This document shows positions 6,518 through 14,124 of a stretch of DNA of 15,627 bases, one piece after another (within the stretch, counting starts at the first letter, position 1; every line of letters begins with the position of its first letter). The stretch covers positions 1 through 15,627 of the forward strand of contig NZWA01000018.1 in assembly GCA_002697505.1 (NCBI GenBank), given 5' to 3'. Under the pieces are notes generated by a model. The model made no database searches and had not been told where the DNA came from. It was given only the letters and a program-made list of their open reading frames with translations. This DNA is from Flavobacteriales bacterium (GTDB taxonomy: Bacteria; Bacteroidota; Bacteroidia; Flavobacteriales; BACL11). Made by a program: the position numbers and the translations under genes.

Positions 6518-7711
6518 TTATTCGCCTTTTAATAAGTCTTTAATATCTTTTATATAGTCTAAAACTAGATCTGTTGGTTTAACAACAGAGTATGAACCAG
6601 GATTTTCTTTATAATAATCACTAGTTTCATTTTTAGCATTGCTCAACATCTTATAAATATCATTCATTTCCTGTTCAATGCGATCAAACGCTAATACTCT
6701 ACCTTGTTGAAATGATTCAACAGAATTATCTTCAAATAATTGTTTTACTATAATGCCTGATCCTTTAATTTTTTTAGGTACTAATTTATACCCAAATTGT
6801 TTTACATATGAATTATCTTTAACTCCATCTTCAGATGCTTTAGGACCTGGTCCTAAATCAGCACCTACTCCTTCTTGTAATTGAGACATTTTAGATTTTA
6901 CAATATTTTTAAATTCATCTGCAGCTTCAGAACCAAAGTTACCATCAACAATTCTATACATTTTACGATATTGTCTCATCATATCTTCAGCATATATTTT
7001 AGCATTTAATGATGGTGATTCATTTTCTTTAACTTCTTTATATCCCAATTCTTTATATGCTTTATCATTTGGTTTAGATCCTTTTAATCTAAAAGCATAA
7101 GGTGTTAAATAAGCTCCCGCTGCACCTGATGTTGAAATTTCTTCTACTTCATCTTCAAATAAATGATCCGCTAAAGCCATTCTAATAGTACCTCTTAACA
7201 TACCATCATCTTTAATATCATATTTCTCTGATATTGCTTTTGCTACTGCGTCAACTCTTCTATCTTGAAGGTCAGATATATCAGAAACACTAGGTAATTC
7301 ATTTTCACTTAACCTCATTACTATCCTATTATACTCATCAGGATATTCATTTCTAAGGTGTGTACGAATTTTATTTCTTAATAATTTTGATGTTTCAAAT
7401 ATTTCTCTAAAGAAATTATCACCTTTAGTTTCATTTCTAACACCTTTAGCTACGCTAACTAAGTCAGTAGCTGTACTAAATAACTCTTCAAATGAAGGTA
7501 ATCTTTCTACAGTCCATGAAACTTTTCCTGTTTCACTATCAATGTCAGTTACAGTGTATTTTGTATCACCATCTTTGCTAAAAGTTACTTTTCCTACTTG
7601 TATACTTCTTTTTGGTATACCTGTATCCTCAGCAGCGTCTTCAGCAGTACCTGCTTTAGCCATCTCCTTAACTAATCCCTTAACAATTTCTTCAATTTTG
7701 CTTTTATCCAT
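6518..7711 (-). CDS. Unrecognised head-region protein with a STSGAAGAYLTPYAF motif
   Basis: This 397-aa protein has no family I can name with confidence. It begins with a helix (KIEEIVKGLVKEMAKAG, 5-21), has a small beta-like segment (36-70), a helical charged middle (75-185), then the striking motif ISTSGAAGAYLTPYAFRLKG (192-211), and a C-terminal helical region. The Gly/Ala/Ser-TP motif resembles short conserved patches that recur in structural proteins of aquatic T4-like phages; I recall this only as a pattern. There is no signal peptide or membrane segment. It overlaps the end of the preceding gene by 8 bases and is followed after one base by the next gene, so the three unknowns and the protease are likely translated as one coupled set. 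A role in prohead assembly is inferred from position only. Confidence 0.82.
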   Translation of the reverse strand: MDKSKIEEIVKGLVKEMAKAGTAEDAAEDTGIPKRSIQVGKVTFSKDGDTKYTVTDIDSETGKVSWTVERLPSFEELFSTATDLVSVAKGVRNETKGDNFFREIFETSKLLRNKIRTHLRNEYPDEYNRIVMRLSENELPSVSDISDLQDRRVDAVAKAISEKYDIKDDGMLRGTIRMALADHLFEDEVEEISTSGAAGAYLTPYAFRLKGSKPNDKAYKELGYKEVKENESPSLNAKIYAEDMMRQYRKMYRIVDGNFGSEAADEFKNIVKSKMSQLQEGVGADLGPGPKASEDGVKDNSYVKQFGYKLVPKKIKGSGIIVKQLFEDNSVESFQQGRVLAFDRIEQEMNDIYKMLSNAKNETSDYYKENPGSYSVVKPTDLVLDYIKDIKDLLKGE

Positions 7712-8561
7712 TTGCCTTACGTAATTCTTCTAGTAATGAATGATATTGTAACAAATCAACTAAATGATCACTTTTGATAACTTTTCTTTTATCTAATTCT
7801 TTAATTAAAGAAGAAACTTCGTTTAACTTAATTTTAACAACTTCACTTTTTGTTCTTTTTATTTCCTCTTTGATTGTTTTTTTAATCAAATTAACTTCAT
7901 TATTATAAAATTCTTTTAATCTAGAAGTATTATCTACAGACTCAATAAATTCTTTAAGTATACTTTTTTGTTTAGAGTTAAGTGAAGAATATTTATCATT
8001 AAATTTTTCTAATAAGACATAATAAGTAAGTGTACGAATATCTTTATCTTGAGACTTAAATTCTTCAATTATATTATCTTTAACATTGTCTCTAACTATT
8101 TTTCCAGATGTTAAATACTCTAAAATAGTTACTTTATTATCTATAATTTGATTAGGATCTATTAATTTAGTAGTATTGTATGCCTCCACTAATGTATATA
8201 AAGAAGCCTGAGCTTTATAGTCATTCATTTTTGTTTTGAACAAATCTTCTACATTATAGTGTTTTTTTAATTCACTTATTAAATTATATTTTTCTTTTCT
8301 AATTCTAGATCTATTTAGTTTTTTAGATTGTTCTAATACAGTGTCTAATACAGCATTTGCTTTAGAATCATCTAATTTACTAGATTTAAATATAGTTTCA
8401 TATAATTTATATTCTTTACCTAACTCAGTGTTAACAAAGTGTGATTTTAGAATGTCGATTGCAGGGGAATTTTTTCCTGACAGGGTTTCGGAGGTAATTT
8501 TTCTTACCACTACTTCAAATAAAATACCTGTATTCCTGAATTTTGAATGTTTTATATACAT
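7704..8561 (-). CDS. Unrecognised head-region protein, lysine-rich and helical
   Basis: This 285-aa, mostly helical, Lys-rich protein starts MYIKHSKFRNTGILFEVVVR. The FRNTGILFEVVVRKITS opening is distinctive and I have the impression that it is shared by hypothetical proteins next to portal genes in aquatic T4-like phages, but I cannot name a function. I chose the ATG at 8561; an in-frame TTG one codon upstream (8564) is an unlikely start. It follows the portal stop by 31 bases, a gap containing a late-promoter-like site, and overlaps the next gene by 8 bases. No membrane segment or enzyme motif is visible. Its place directly after the portal suggests a portal-associated or core protein; this is inference. 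Confidence 0.82.
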   Translation of the reverse strand: MYIKHSKFRNTGILFEVVVRKITSETLSGKNSPAIDILKSHFVNTELGKEYKLYETIFKSSKLDDSKANAVLDTVLEQSKKLNRSRIRKEKYNLISELKKHYNVEDLFKTKMNDYKAQASLYTLVEAYNTTKLIDPNQIIDNKVTILEYLTSGKIVRDNVKDNIIEEFKSQDKDIRTLTYYVLLEKFNDKYSSLNSKQKSILKEFIESVDNTSRLKEFYNNEVNLIKKTIKEEIKRTKSEVVKIKLNEVSSLIKELDKRKVIKSDHLVDLLQYHSLLEELRKANG

Positions 8562-8572
8562 CAATACTTATT

Positions 8573-8580
8573 TTTTTATA
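8573..8580 (-). promoter_or_regulatory. Late-promoter-like site before the 285-aa gene
   Basis: TATAAAAA on the minus strand, one base from the T4-family late consensus TATAAATA, lies 11 bases upstream of the ATG at 8561. The same spot reads exactly TATAAATA on the plus strand (8577-8584), so orientation is ambiguous and the AT-rich background lowers confidence. Confidence 0.35.
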
Positions 8581-8592
8581 AATATATTAAAA

Positions 8593-10503
8593 TTATTGTT
8601 CCTTAATATTTGATTCGTCAAGTAACGAACTTTTTGCGTTATCCTGCTCAAATACTAACTTTTTTCCAGGTGTAAATTCACTTGGAATTGATTTTAACAT
8701 AGATTGATGCTTTATATAATTTGCATTACTTTCTAATGCTAAAGAACTTTTTTTAGGATCATTGTAATCTCGTTTCATACCTTTTGCCCCTAATCTATCT
8801 TTTCCAAAATTATCATCTTGAGTATTTCGCTTAGATGCTTTTTCTTTTGGTCTTCCTAAAACTGTTTTTCTATTACCTATATATTGGTTATCCTCATTAT
8901 GTGGAGGTATATCACCAGGATTTGAATACATTCTTCCTTTACCATATAATGTAGCTAAATCATGAGGTGTACCATATGACTGGCCTGTTTCAACTGGGTC
9001 ATTTCCTTCAGCTTCAATTTGAGCTATTCTAAACTTACGTTTAGCATCTTCTCTAACTAAATCTCTAAAGTCATCATATTGGTCTTCACTTAAATGGAAT
9101 AGATGATCGTAAACGAAGTCTGTTGGGAACATATTTGTTTCAACCATTTGAGCAGCTAAATCCATTTTTTCTTTCATTAATGCTACTCTTTCTTGATCAT
9201 AAATAATTGAAGGTGTTGTTAGTGATAATTCAAAATTAGATAATTGTTCATCTTTATAACCTTGAGTATATAAATGAACTAATGCTATTTTATATAATTC
9301 TGAAACTACAATTCTTTGTATTCTTTCAATTGTACGAGCGAATCTAATATCTTGAGCAGCTAGTGTAGCTTTACCATCTGTATTTTCATCATAACCCATA
9401 AATGCTTTTGGTACTTTAAGAGCTGCAAATAATTTATCTCTTAAGTACTCAACGTCAGCAATACCATCCCACTGCATTCCATTTGCACTTTCAATTTTAG
9501 TACTTGCATCATTACCTCTAACTGGGATGTAATAATCTTCAAGTAGATTTTGCATATTATATCTTAAATTATACTCACCAGTTTTTTCATCTACGTGAGG
9601 AGTACGTTTAAGTTTACTTAATGTTTTTTCCATAAACGCATCTACTTCATTTGGAGGAATAGCTCCAACATTCATATAGAAAATACGTTTTTCAGGTGCA
9701 CGTACAATTCTGTGAATTAACATTGCATCTTCCATTAAAACATATTGTTTAAATAATTTTCTAGCTGGCTCAATATATGATCTACCATAAGGTAAGAAGT
9801 TCATATTTGTTAATAATCTAAAGTGAGCCATTTCATAATTATCAAATATAATAGCATCTGGGAATGTGCCTTGATTTGGTACATTATAGTATCCATAATC
9901 AGAAGCAGATACACCATCTGGGGAGAATCTAAATTGAATTTCAGTTGGATTATCTTTATCTAAACCTTCTAATCTTTCAATATGAAATGCTGTGTAAGGA
10001 ATAACATTATAAACACCAAATTTTTCTGCGATTTCTAACTTTAAGAAAAAATCACCATATTTAGCTAAATTTCTAACCCAAGGCCATAAATTAAATTCAA
10101 TATTTAAAACATCATAAAATAAATTATATAAGATTTTTTGTATATCTTCATCAGCAGATTTAATTTGTAATACTTCACCCATATCATTTTTAAGTGTAGA
10201 CTCATCTGCTATAATATCTAATGCAGATGCAATAATAGCATCTGTATCCATTGAATCATACTCTGAGTATAATTGTGGTCTTAAATATTGGTAATTAAAA
10301 TGTGATTGTTGTCCGTATAATGATGTTGATGAATTTGAATATATTCTATTAAATCTATCTATTAAAGTATTTGTTTCAATTTCACCTGACTGTTGTATCT
10401 TGTTAACATCAAAAACTTTAAGTTGATTGCCCCCTACATTACGAATAATTACGTCTGTAGAAAATAATCGTCTTAACCTTGAAAATAAACCTGTATCTGC
10501 CAT
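8593..10503 (-). CDS. 20: Portal vertex protein (T4 gp20-like)
   Basis: This 636-aa protein forms the dodecameric ring at the unique head vertex through which DNA enters. It shows gp20 signatures: the MDTDAIIASALDIIADEST stretch (85-103), PWVRNLAKYGDFFLKLEIAEK (about 130-150), the YGRSYIEPARKLFKQY region, and GKATLAAQDIRFARTIERIQ (about 378-397) in the helical stem. The length is somewhat above T4 gp20 (524 aa); the surplus is a hydrophilic, Lys/Asp-rich C-terminal tail (about 505-636) likely to be disordered. It lies 20 bases after the terminase gene. In T4 the tail sheath and tube genes 18 and 19 stand between 17 and 20; here they are absent from this spot. The ATG at 10503 is preceded by a palindromic TATAAATA element. 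Confidence 0.95.
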   Translation of the reverse strand: MADTGLFSRLRRLFSTDVIIRNVGGNQLKVFDVNKIQQSGEIETNTLIDRFNRIYSNSSTSLYGQQSHFNYQYLRPQLYSEYDSMDTDAIIASALDIIADESTLKNDMGEVLQIKSADEDIQKILYNLFYDVLNIEFNLWPWVRNLAKYGDFFLKLEIAEKFGVYNVIPYTAFHIERLEGLDKDNPTEIQFRFSPDGVSASDYGYYNVPNQGTFPDAIIFDNYEMAHFRLLTNMNFLPYGRSYIEPARKLFKQYVLMEDAMLIHRIVRAPEKRIFYMNVGAIPPNEVDAFMEKTLSKLKRTPHVDEKTGEYNLRYNMQNLLEDYYIPVRGNDASTKIESANGMQWDGIADVEYLRDKLFAALKVPKAFMGYDENTDGKATLAAQDIRFARTIERIQRIVVSELYKIALVHLYTQGYKDEQLSNFELSLTTPSIIYDQERVALMKEKMDLAAQMVETNMFPTDFVYDHLFHLSEDQYDDFRDLVREDAKRKFRIAQIEAEGNDPVETGQSYGTPHDLATLYGKGRMYSNPGDIPPHNEDNQYIGNRKTVLGRPKEKASKRNTQDDNFGKDRLGAKGMKRDYNDPKKSSLALESNANYIKHQSMLKSIPSEFTPGKKLVFEQDNAKSSLLDESNIKEQ

Positions 10504-10511
10504 GTTTTATT

Positions 10512-10523
10512 TATTTATAAATA
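10512..10523. promoter_or_regulatory. Palindromic TATTTATAAATA, late-promoter-like, before the portal gene
   Basis: This perfect 12-bp palindrome contains TATAAATA, the T4-family late-promoter consensus, on both strands (minus strand at 10519-10512). It lies 8 bases before the portal ATG and touches the terminase stop codon. A minus-strand transcript from it would be almost leaderless. The same 12 bases recur at 13168-13179. Confidence 0.5.
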
Positions 10524-12101
10524 TTATAATAACCATTTTATGTCATGGGTTTTTCCATCTATTTTTACTTCATATGGATTTGCTACCCTACTTGCGCCAG
10601 TAAATGCACCTGTTTGTGTTGATTTATTACTTTTTATACCACTTAATGCTGCTCTTGCCATATCTAAACTTTGTTGTTGAAACTTCAATGAAGTATCACG
10701 TAGGAACATACCAATCCCAAATGACATAACCAAGTCATCGTTGTAGCCTGTTTGAGCTTCTGGTCTTCCATTTTTCCAAACAAATACTTTCATTTCTTCT
10801 AATAAACGTTTTGAACGGATAGTTACTGATTTATCACCAACAAATTCTCTAAATTTATTAATACAAAGTGGTCTTGTTTTCATTGACATAGTAAAACCAG
10901 GAACCATTTCAGAATTACCTTCATATACTCTTAAAAATGACTCTGCTGTAAGTGCATCTGATTTTGGAGATTGGTATAAATTTCTATAACCCCTTTCTCT
11001 AATTGCATCTAATGCTGCCCAACCAATATTAGCATTTTCAACTACTAACATAGCATTATTATACTCTGTAGCTAAACCAGTTAAAAAATAACCAAATTCT
11101 TTAGGTGGTAATTGTCCTTTATACTCTGCTACTTGTGTATTAGTTTCAATATCCATTACATGACATGCAGAAAAGTCTTTACCATCACCTCTAGCTACGT
11201 CAGCTACTACCATATATTCTCTAGAATAATCAGCTGCTTCCCAAACCCATAAATTTTGGTCTGCACCTCTTCTTTCCATTGGATCCTGAATAGTAGATTC
11301 TTTAATAAATTCAATCCACTCAGAGTAAAATACTATATCACCTGAAGTACTAAAATCACAATCACATTCTTGGGCTGCTAATCTAGGATCACCTAGTAGT
11401 GAATCTTGTGAATCTCTCCATTCTTGATTTCTTTCAGGATGTACCCACCAAGGTAATTTAATTGGTAAGAATTGATTCTCACCTGATTCAGCATTAACCC
11501 ATGTTTTGTGAAACCAATTTCCAGTACCATAAGGTGTACTTAATACTATAGCTCCACCCCCAGTTGCTAATGTTTGTTGTGATGAGGCCCAAATCTCTCC
11601 AATATTATCAATAAAAGCTGCCTCATCAATTAGTAGTAAAGATACTGCTTCTGATCTACCAGCATCACTACTTGCAGATGTTGCTTTAATTATTGATCCA
11701 TTACTAAGCCGAAGTGATAATTTATTATTTTCTTCTGCTTTAATTTGCAACCAAGAAGGTAAATTATCATACATAAATTTAACTTTCGTAACCATGTTAC
11801 GGGCTGTTTCTTGTTTTGTTGCAATACAAAGTACGTTTTTATCTTTATGAAATAACATTAACCATAGAGAATATCCAGCCGTTAAAGTAGAAATACCTAA
11901 CTGTCTAGATTTAAGAATAATTGAGTAGGGATTATCTCTAAATAAATGTAATGATTTTTCTTGAAATGGGTATAAACCAAATTGGATTCTACCTCTTTGT
12001 GGGTGTTGTATAAAACAGTATTTTTTCATAAAATGAGCAGGATCCTTAGCACATTTTAAATACTCTTGTCTTATTATTTTTTTTAAATCCTTATCTGCCA
12101 T
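10524..12101 (-). CDS. 17: Large terminase subunit (T4 gp17-like packaging ATPase/nuclease)
   Basis: This 525-aa motor protein cuts concatemeric DNA and drives it into the prohead. The N-terminal ATPase domain shows a deviant Walker A KSRQLGIST (64-72), with the lysine at the front of the loop instead of before the Ser/Thr, Walker B LLLIDE (155-160) and the STP coupling motif (188-190). The C-terminal RNase H-like nuclease has its three acidic positions at Asp301 (VADVARG), Glu355 (VVENAN) and Asp455/456 (GYNDDLV). The length is a little below T4 gp17 (610 aa). No small terminase subunit gene is visible nearby. The ATG at 12101 overlaps the stop of the preceding gene by one base (TAATG). The next gene is the portal, matching its docking partner. 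Confidence 0.96.
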   Translation of the reverse strand: MADKDLKKIIRQEYLKCAKDPAHFMKKYCFIQHPQRGRIQFGLYPFQEKSLHLFRDNPYSIILKSRQLGISTLTAGYSLWLMLFHKDKNVLCIATKQETARNMVTKVKFMYDNLPSWLQIKAEENNKLSLRLSNGSIIKATSASSDAGRSEAVSLLLIDEAAFIDNIGEIWASSQQTLATGGGAIVLSTPYGTGNWFHKTWVNAESGENQFLPIKLPWWVHPERNQEWRDSQDSLLGDPRLAAQECDCDFSTSGDIVFYSEWIEFIKESTIQDPMERRGADQNLWVWEAADYSREYMVVADVARGDGKDFSACHVMDIETNTQVAEYKGQLPPKEFGYFLTGLATEYNNAMLVVENANIGWAALDAIRERGYRNLYQSPKSDALTAESFLRVYEGNSEMVPGFTMSMKTRPLCINKFREFVGDKSVTIRSKRLLEEMKVFVWKNGRPEAQTGYNDDLVMSFGIGMFLRDTSLKFQQQSLDMARAALSGIKSNKSTQTGAFTGASRVANPYEVKIDGKTHDIKWLL

Positions 12102-12481
12102 TATCTAGGTAATGAGTAATCTATTACATGGATTGTAATTAGAGTACCTACTACCCCTCCTACAACTCCAACCCATGGTTTTTTATACCATTTATCTACT
12201 TGATTTAATCTATCATCATACAATTTAATTTGATCTTTAAGTAGATTTACTTCTTGTTTTCTATAATTTAAAAGTATACTATCTTGTTTAGATAACATTT
12301 CATAGTTTCTAATTTGTGACTCTAAATCATAAATTAAAGTAGTTTTTATTGAGTCTTGTTCTTTAAGAGTATCAATAGCTAAAAAGAACTCATTAAGTTC
12401 TTCTTGAGGAATTTCAATTATCTCTTGACTATAACAATTTAAAGTTACAGTCATGAGTAACATTAATAAAATACGTTTCAT
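12101..12481 (-). CDS. Secreted coiled-coil protein with C-terminal membrane segment (possible spanin)
   Basis: This 126-aa protein has an N-terminal signal-like segment (MKRILLMLLMTVTLNCYSQ, 1-19), a heptad-rich coiled coil (about 33-95) and a hydrophobic stretch (VGVVGGVVGTLITIHVI, 104-120) close to the C-terminus. Signal peptide, periplasmic coil and C-terminal membrane anchor is the architecture of a unimolecular spanin, which fuses inner and outer membranes at lysis. Cys16 could be a lipid-attachment site, but TLNC is not a good lipobox; the ending CYSQ is also typical of flavobacterial signal peptidase I signals. I chose the ATG at 12481 because it follows the previous stop by one base (TAATATG); an upstream ATG at 12532 would overlap that gene by 50 bases and bury the signal peptide. 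Spanin function is inference; a structural anchor protein is an alternative. Confidence 0.78.
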   Translation of the reverse strand: MKRILLMLLMTVTLNCYSQEIIEIPQEELNEFFLAIDTLKEQDSIKTTLIYDLESQIRNYEMLSKQDSILLNYRKQEVNLLKDQIKLYDDRLNQVDKWYKKPWVGVVGGVVGTLITIHVIDYSLPR

Positions 12482-12482
12482 A

Positions 12483-12785
12483 TTATTTTTTTCTATATTT
12501 TTTCTCGAAACTGTCAATTGTTTTCTTAGCATCTTTAGTGCTTTTAACTTTTGATTTAGTAGTTTTAATTTTAGCAGAAGTTTTTTTAATATTTGATTTT
12601 GTTACTTCTTTTTCTTTATTTACTTTATCAGCACTTTTAGTAATAAAATCTAATTTGTCTTCGTTAGCTTTAACTCTTCTGTTAAAATCTTTTTTACTTT
12701 GACTTTGTTTCGTAGATGCAAATATAGCTAGTATACCGGCTATTGCACCTCCAATTCCTAATATAACTTTCCAAATTGTTTTCAT
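12483..12785 (-). CDS. Small one-TM, lysine-rich protein
   Basis: This 100-aa protein has a single N-terminal membrane segment (WKVILGIGGAIAGILAIFA, 5-23) followed by a strongly basic helical tail with many Lys and few hydrophobic residues. By the positive-inside rule the tail would face the cytoplasm, but inner-membrane spanin subunits also have one N-terminal membrane segment and a charged coiled tail on the outside. It is followed after one base by the signal-peptide/coiled-coil gene, so the two may form a lysis pair. It has no recognised family for me. The ATG at 12785 is 10 bases after the stop of the charged coiled-coil gene. Confidence 0.7.
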   Translation of the reverse strand: MKTIWKVILGIGGAIAGILAIFASTKQSQSKKDFNRRVKANEDKLDFITKSADKVNKEKEVTKSNIKKTSAKIKTTKSKVKSTKDAKKTIDSFEKKYRKK

Positions 12786-12795
12786 AAATGTGGGT

Positions 12796-13155
12796 TTACA
12801 ATAAAGATTCTAATTCTTTCTTTATTTTTGTTAATTCTCTTAAACGATCTGTTAATTTAGCTTTTTCTTCACCTTCTGAGTCTTTCCATTTTTTAACTAC
12901 TTGTTTCATTTCTTTAGTAGTCTGTTGAAGTTTAGTAGCTATTCTAGATACAGAATCACCTTTTTTAGCCGCTGACATAGCTTTTTTATCCATATCATCT
13001 TCGTCTTCTTCTTTCATAAGGTCTTTAGTTTTCTCTAATTCCTTATTTAATTCGGCTTGGGCTTTAGCTTTGTCCTGGATGTCTTCTGCTGTTTCCTCAG
13101 ATAGTATTTCAATAATTTCTTCTTTTATTTGAGCTTTAAATTCTGATAATTTCAT
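12796..13155 (-). CDS. Small charged coiled-coil protein
   Basis: This 119-aa protein is almost entirely helical and charged: MKLSEFKAQIKEEIIEILSE at the N-terminus, an acidic middle (KEEDEDDMDKK, about 48-58) and a C-terminal coiled coil rich in Lys, Glu and Leu (about 72-119). There is no membrane segment or catalytic motif. I do not recognise it. Its composition resembles small core proteins of T4-like proheads, but so does that of many coiled-coil proteins, and it lies upstream of the terminase rather than between portal and protease. The ATG at 13155 stands 12 bases after a palindromic TATAAATA element, so it may open a late transcription unit. Confidence 0.7.
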   Translation of the reverse strand: MKLSEFKAQIKEEIIEILSEETAEDIQDKAKAQAELNKELEKTKDLMKEEDEDDMDKKAMSAAKKGDSVSRIATKLQQTTKEMKQVVKKWKDSEGEEKAKLTDRLRELTKIKKELESLL

Positions 13156-13167
13156 AGTAGAATATTT

Positions 13168-13179
13168 TATTTATAAATA
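13168..13179. promoter_or_regulatory. Palindromic TATTTATAAATA, late-promoter-like, before the 119-aa gene
   Basis: This is the same perfect 12-bp palindrome as at 10512-10523. It contains TATAAATA on the minus strand (13175-13168), 12 bases before the ATG at 13155, and abuts the stop codon of the kinase-like gene. It fits a late promoter that separates the accessory block from the head and lysis genes. Confidence 0.5.
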
Positions 13180-13710
13180 TCACGAAAGAACTGATAATTT
13201 AACTGATTTTATACGTTCCTCTGTTGATCCTTTAATTTCAATTAAATTTTTAATTCTATGTCTATATTTACTAAGTAATAATTGAATTGTATCATCAATT
13301 TCTTTTCTATATTCTGCATCAGTTTCTCTAACACCATTATTTTCTATATCAACTCCTTCAGGTGAAACATAAAATATATAATCATATTCCTCTAACATAT
13401 AAGATGCAAATTGACAAAAATCATCAGCTTCAAAATAATACATTGATTTAGAACATTTGGCAAATGCCATTACATCAATAATTGTTCTATCAGTAATAAT
13501 ATTATCATTCATTAATTCACTTGCCCTTTCAGCTAAAAATACAGCTTGACCCTTAACAGTAGAATCAGTATTTAAAGGAATACCTAACTCCATTAAATAT
13601 TTAGAACGTTCTGTTCTAAATTTATAATCTTTAAATTCAGGTAATTCAGCTAAAGCATTAACTAAAGTTGTTTTACCTACTGACATTGTTCCGCAAAATC
13701 CTATTTTCAT
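13180..13710 (-). CDS. P-loop kinase/ATPase of the AAA_28 (NadR kinase-like) type
   Basis: This 176-aa protein begins directly with a Walker A loop (GFCGTMSVGKTTL, 4-16, Lys13). It has a TDRTIIDVMAF segment (73-83) in the position of the Walker B/substrate-binding DR motif of nucleoside-kinase-like P-loop proteins, a YIFYVSPEG strand (111-119), and a lid-like GVRETDAEYRKEID (126-139) with Arg128 and Arg135. This order fits the AAA_28 family, which includes the ribosylnicotinamide-kinase domain of NadR. A role in nucleoside or nicotinamide riboside phosphorylation is plausible but the substrate is unproven. There is no NMN adenylyltransferase domain. The start is 2 bases after the cupin stop (TAATTATG), indicating coupled translation. 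It ends in TGA at 13180. Confidence 0.78.
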   Translation of the reverse strand: MKIGFCGTMSVGKTTLVNALAELPEFKDYKFRTERSKYLMELGIPLNTDSTVKGQAVFLAERASELMNDNIITDRTIIDVMAFAKCSKSMYYFEADDFCQFASYMLEEYDYIFYVSPEGVDIENNGVRETDAEYRKEIDDTIQLLLSKYRHRIKNLIEIKGSTEERIKSVKLSVLS

Positions 13711-13712
13711 AA

Positions 13713-14123
13713 TTAAAATGGTAAATTATCACTATTATCTTCTTGTGATGATCCAGGTAAAACCCTATAACTATCACTGTCAAAATGTTGAGTTGACACC
13801 TCGAATATACAACTTCCTTCTTCAAGAGCCAACATTTGGTGAGGTTGTCCTGGCATTAAGTGTATACAATCACCTACTCTAACTATTTGTTCTTTTATTT
13901 CTGCTGTTTCAGTATCAATCCAACTGTATTGAAATTCACCTTCAGAAATATACCATGCTTCATCTTTCAGTAGATGATAGTGCATAGAGAATTTTTTACC
14001 TTTTTTAAATACTAGTAATTTACCACAGTATTTTTCATTGTTAATAATCCATAACTCATGACCCCAAGCTTTTTTATGGATTTCTCCTTTATAAGGCATT
14101 GCTTGTAGTGTATGTTCCCTCAT
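13713..14123 (-). CDS. Cupin, mannose-6-phosphate isomerase-like
   Basis: This 136-aa single-domain cupin has an exact motif 1, G-x5-H-x-H-x4-E-x6-G (Gly42, His48, His50, Glu55, Gly62), and a motif 2 with PGQPH (91-95, His95), giving a complete three-His/one-Glu metal site. The KAWGHELWIINNEKYCGK opening and the VSTQHFDSDSYRV ending resemble the sugar-phosphate isomerase cupins of the type II mannose-6-phosphate isomerase group, so it may act on a sugar phosphate or nucleotide sugar. The exact substrate cannot be read. Its ATG follows the stop of the 91-aa gene by one base (TAATATG), and the kinase-like gene follows by two bases. The C-terminal 15 residues (GSSQEDNSDNLPF) are polar and probably disordered. 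Confidence 0.82.
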   Translation of the reverse strand: MREHTLQAMPYKGEIHKKAWGHELWIINNEKYCGKLLVFKKGKKFSMHYHLLKDEAWYISEGEFQYSWIDTETAEIKEQIVRVGDCIHLMPGQPHQMLALEEGSCIFEVSTQHFDSDSYRVLPGSSQEDNSDNLPF

Positions 14124-14124
14124 A

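Noticed and set aside
7542..7724. Plus-strand 60-codon open frame with hydrophobic stretch
   Set aside because: Antisense to a long real gene; the hydrophobic look comes from complementing Lys/Asp/Glu-rich codons.
8562..8564. TTG start one codon before the ATG of the 285-aa gene
   Set aside because: The ATG is adjacent and adds no loss of conserved sequence.
8341..8613. Plus-strand 90-codon open frame
   Set aside because: Antisense to the 285-aa gene and the portal end. A plus-strand TATAAATA at 8577-8584 lies inside it, not upstream, so it does not support expression.
12482..12532. Upstream ATG adding 17 residues to the signal-peptide coiled-coil protein
   Set aside because: It would overlap the previous gene by 50 bases and place a charged extension before the signal peptide; the ATG at 12481 is one base after the previous stop.
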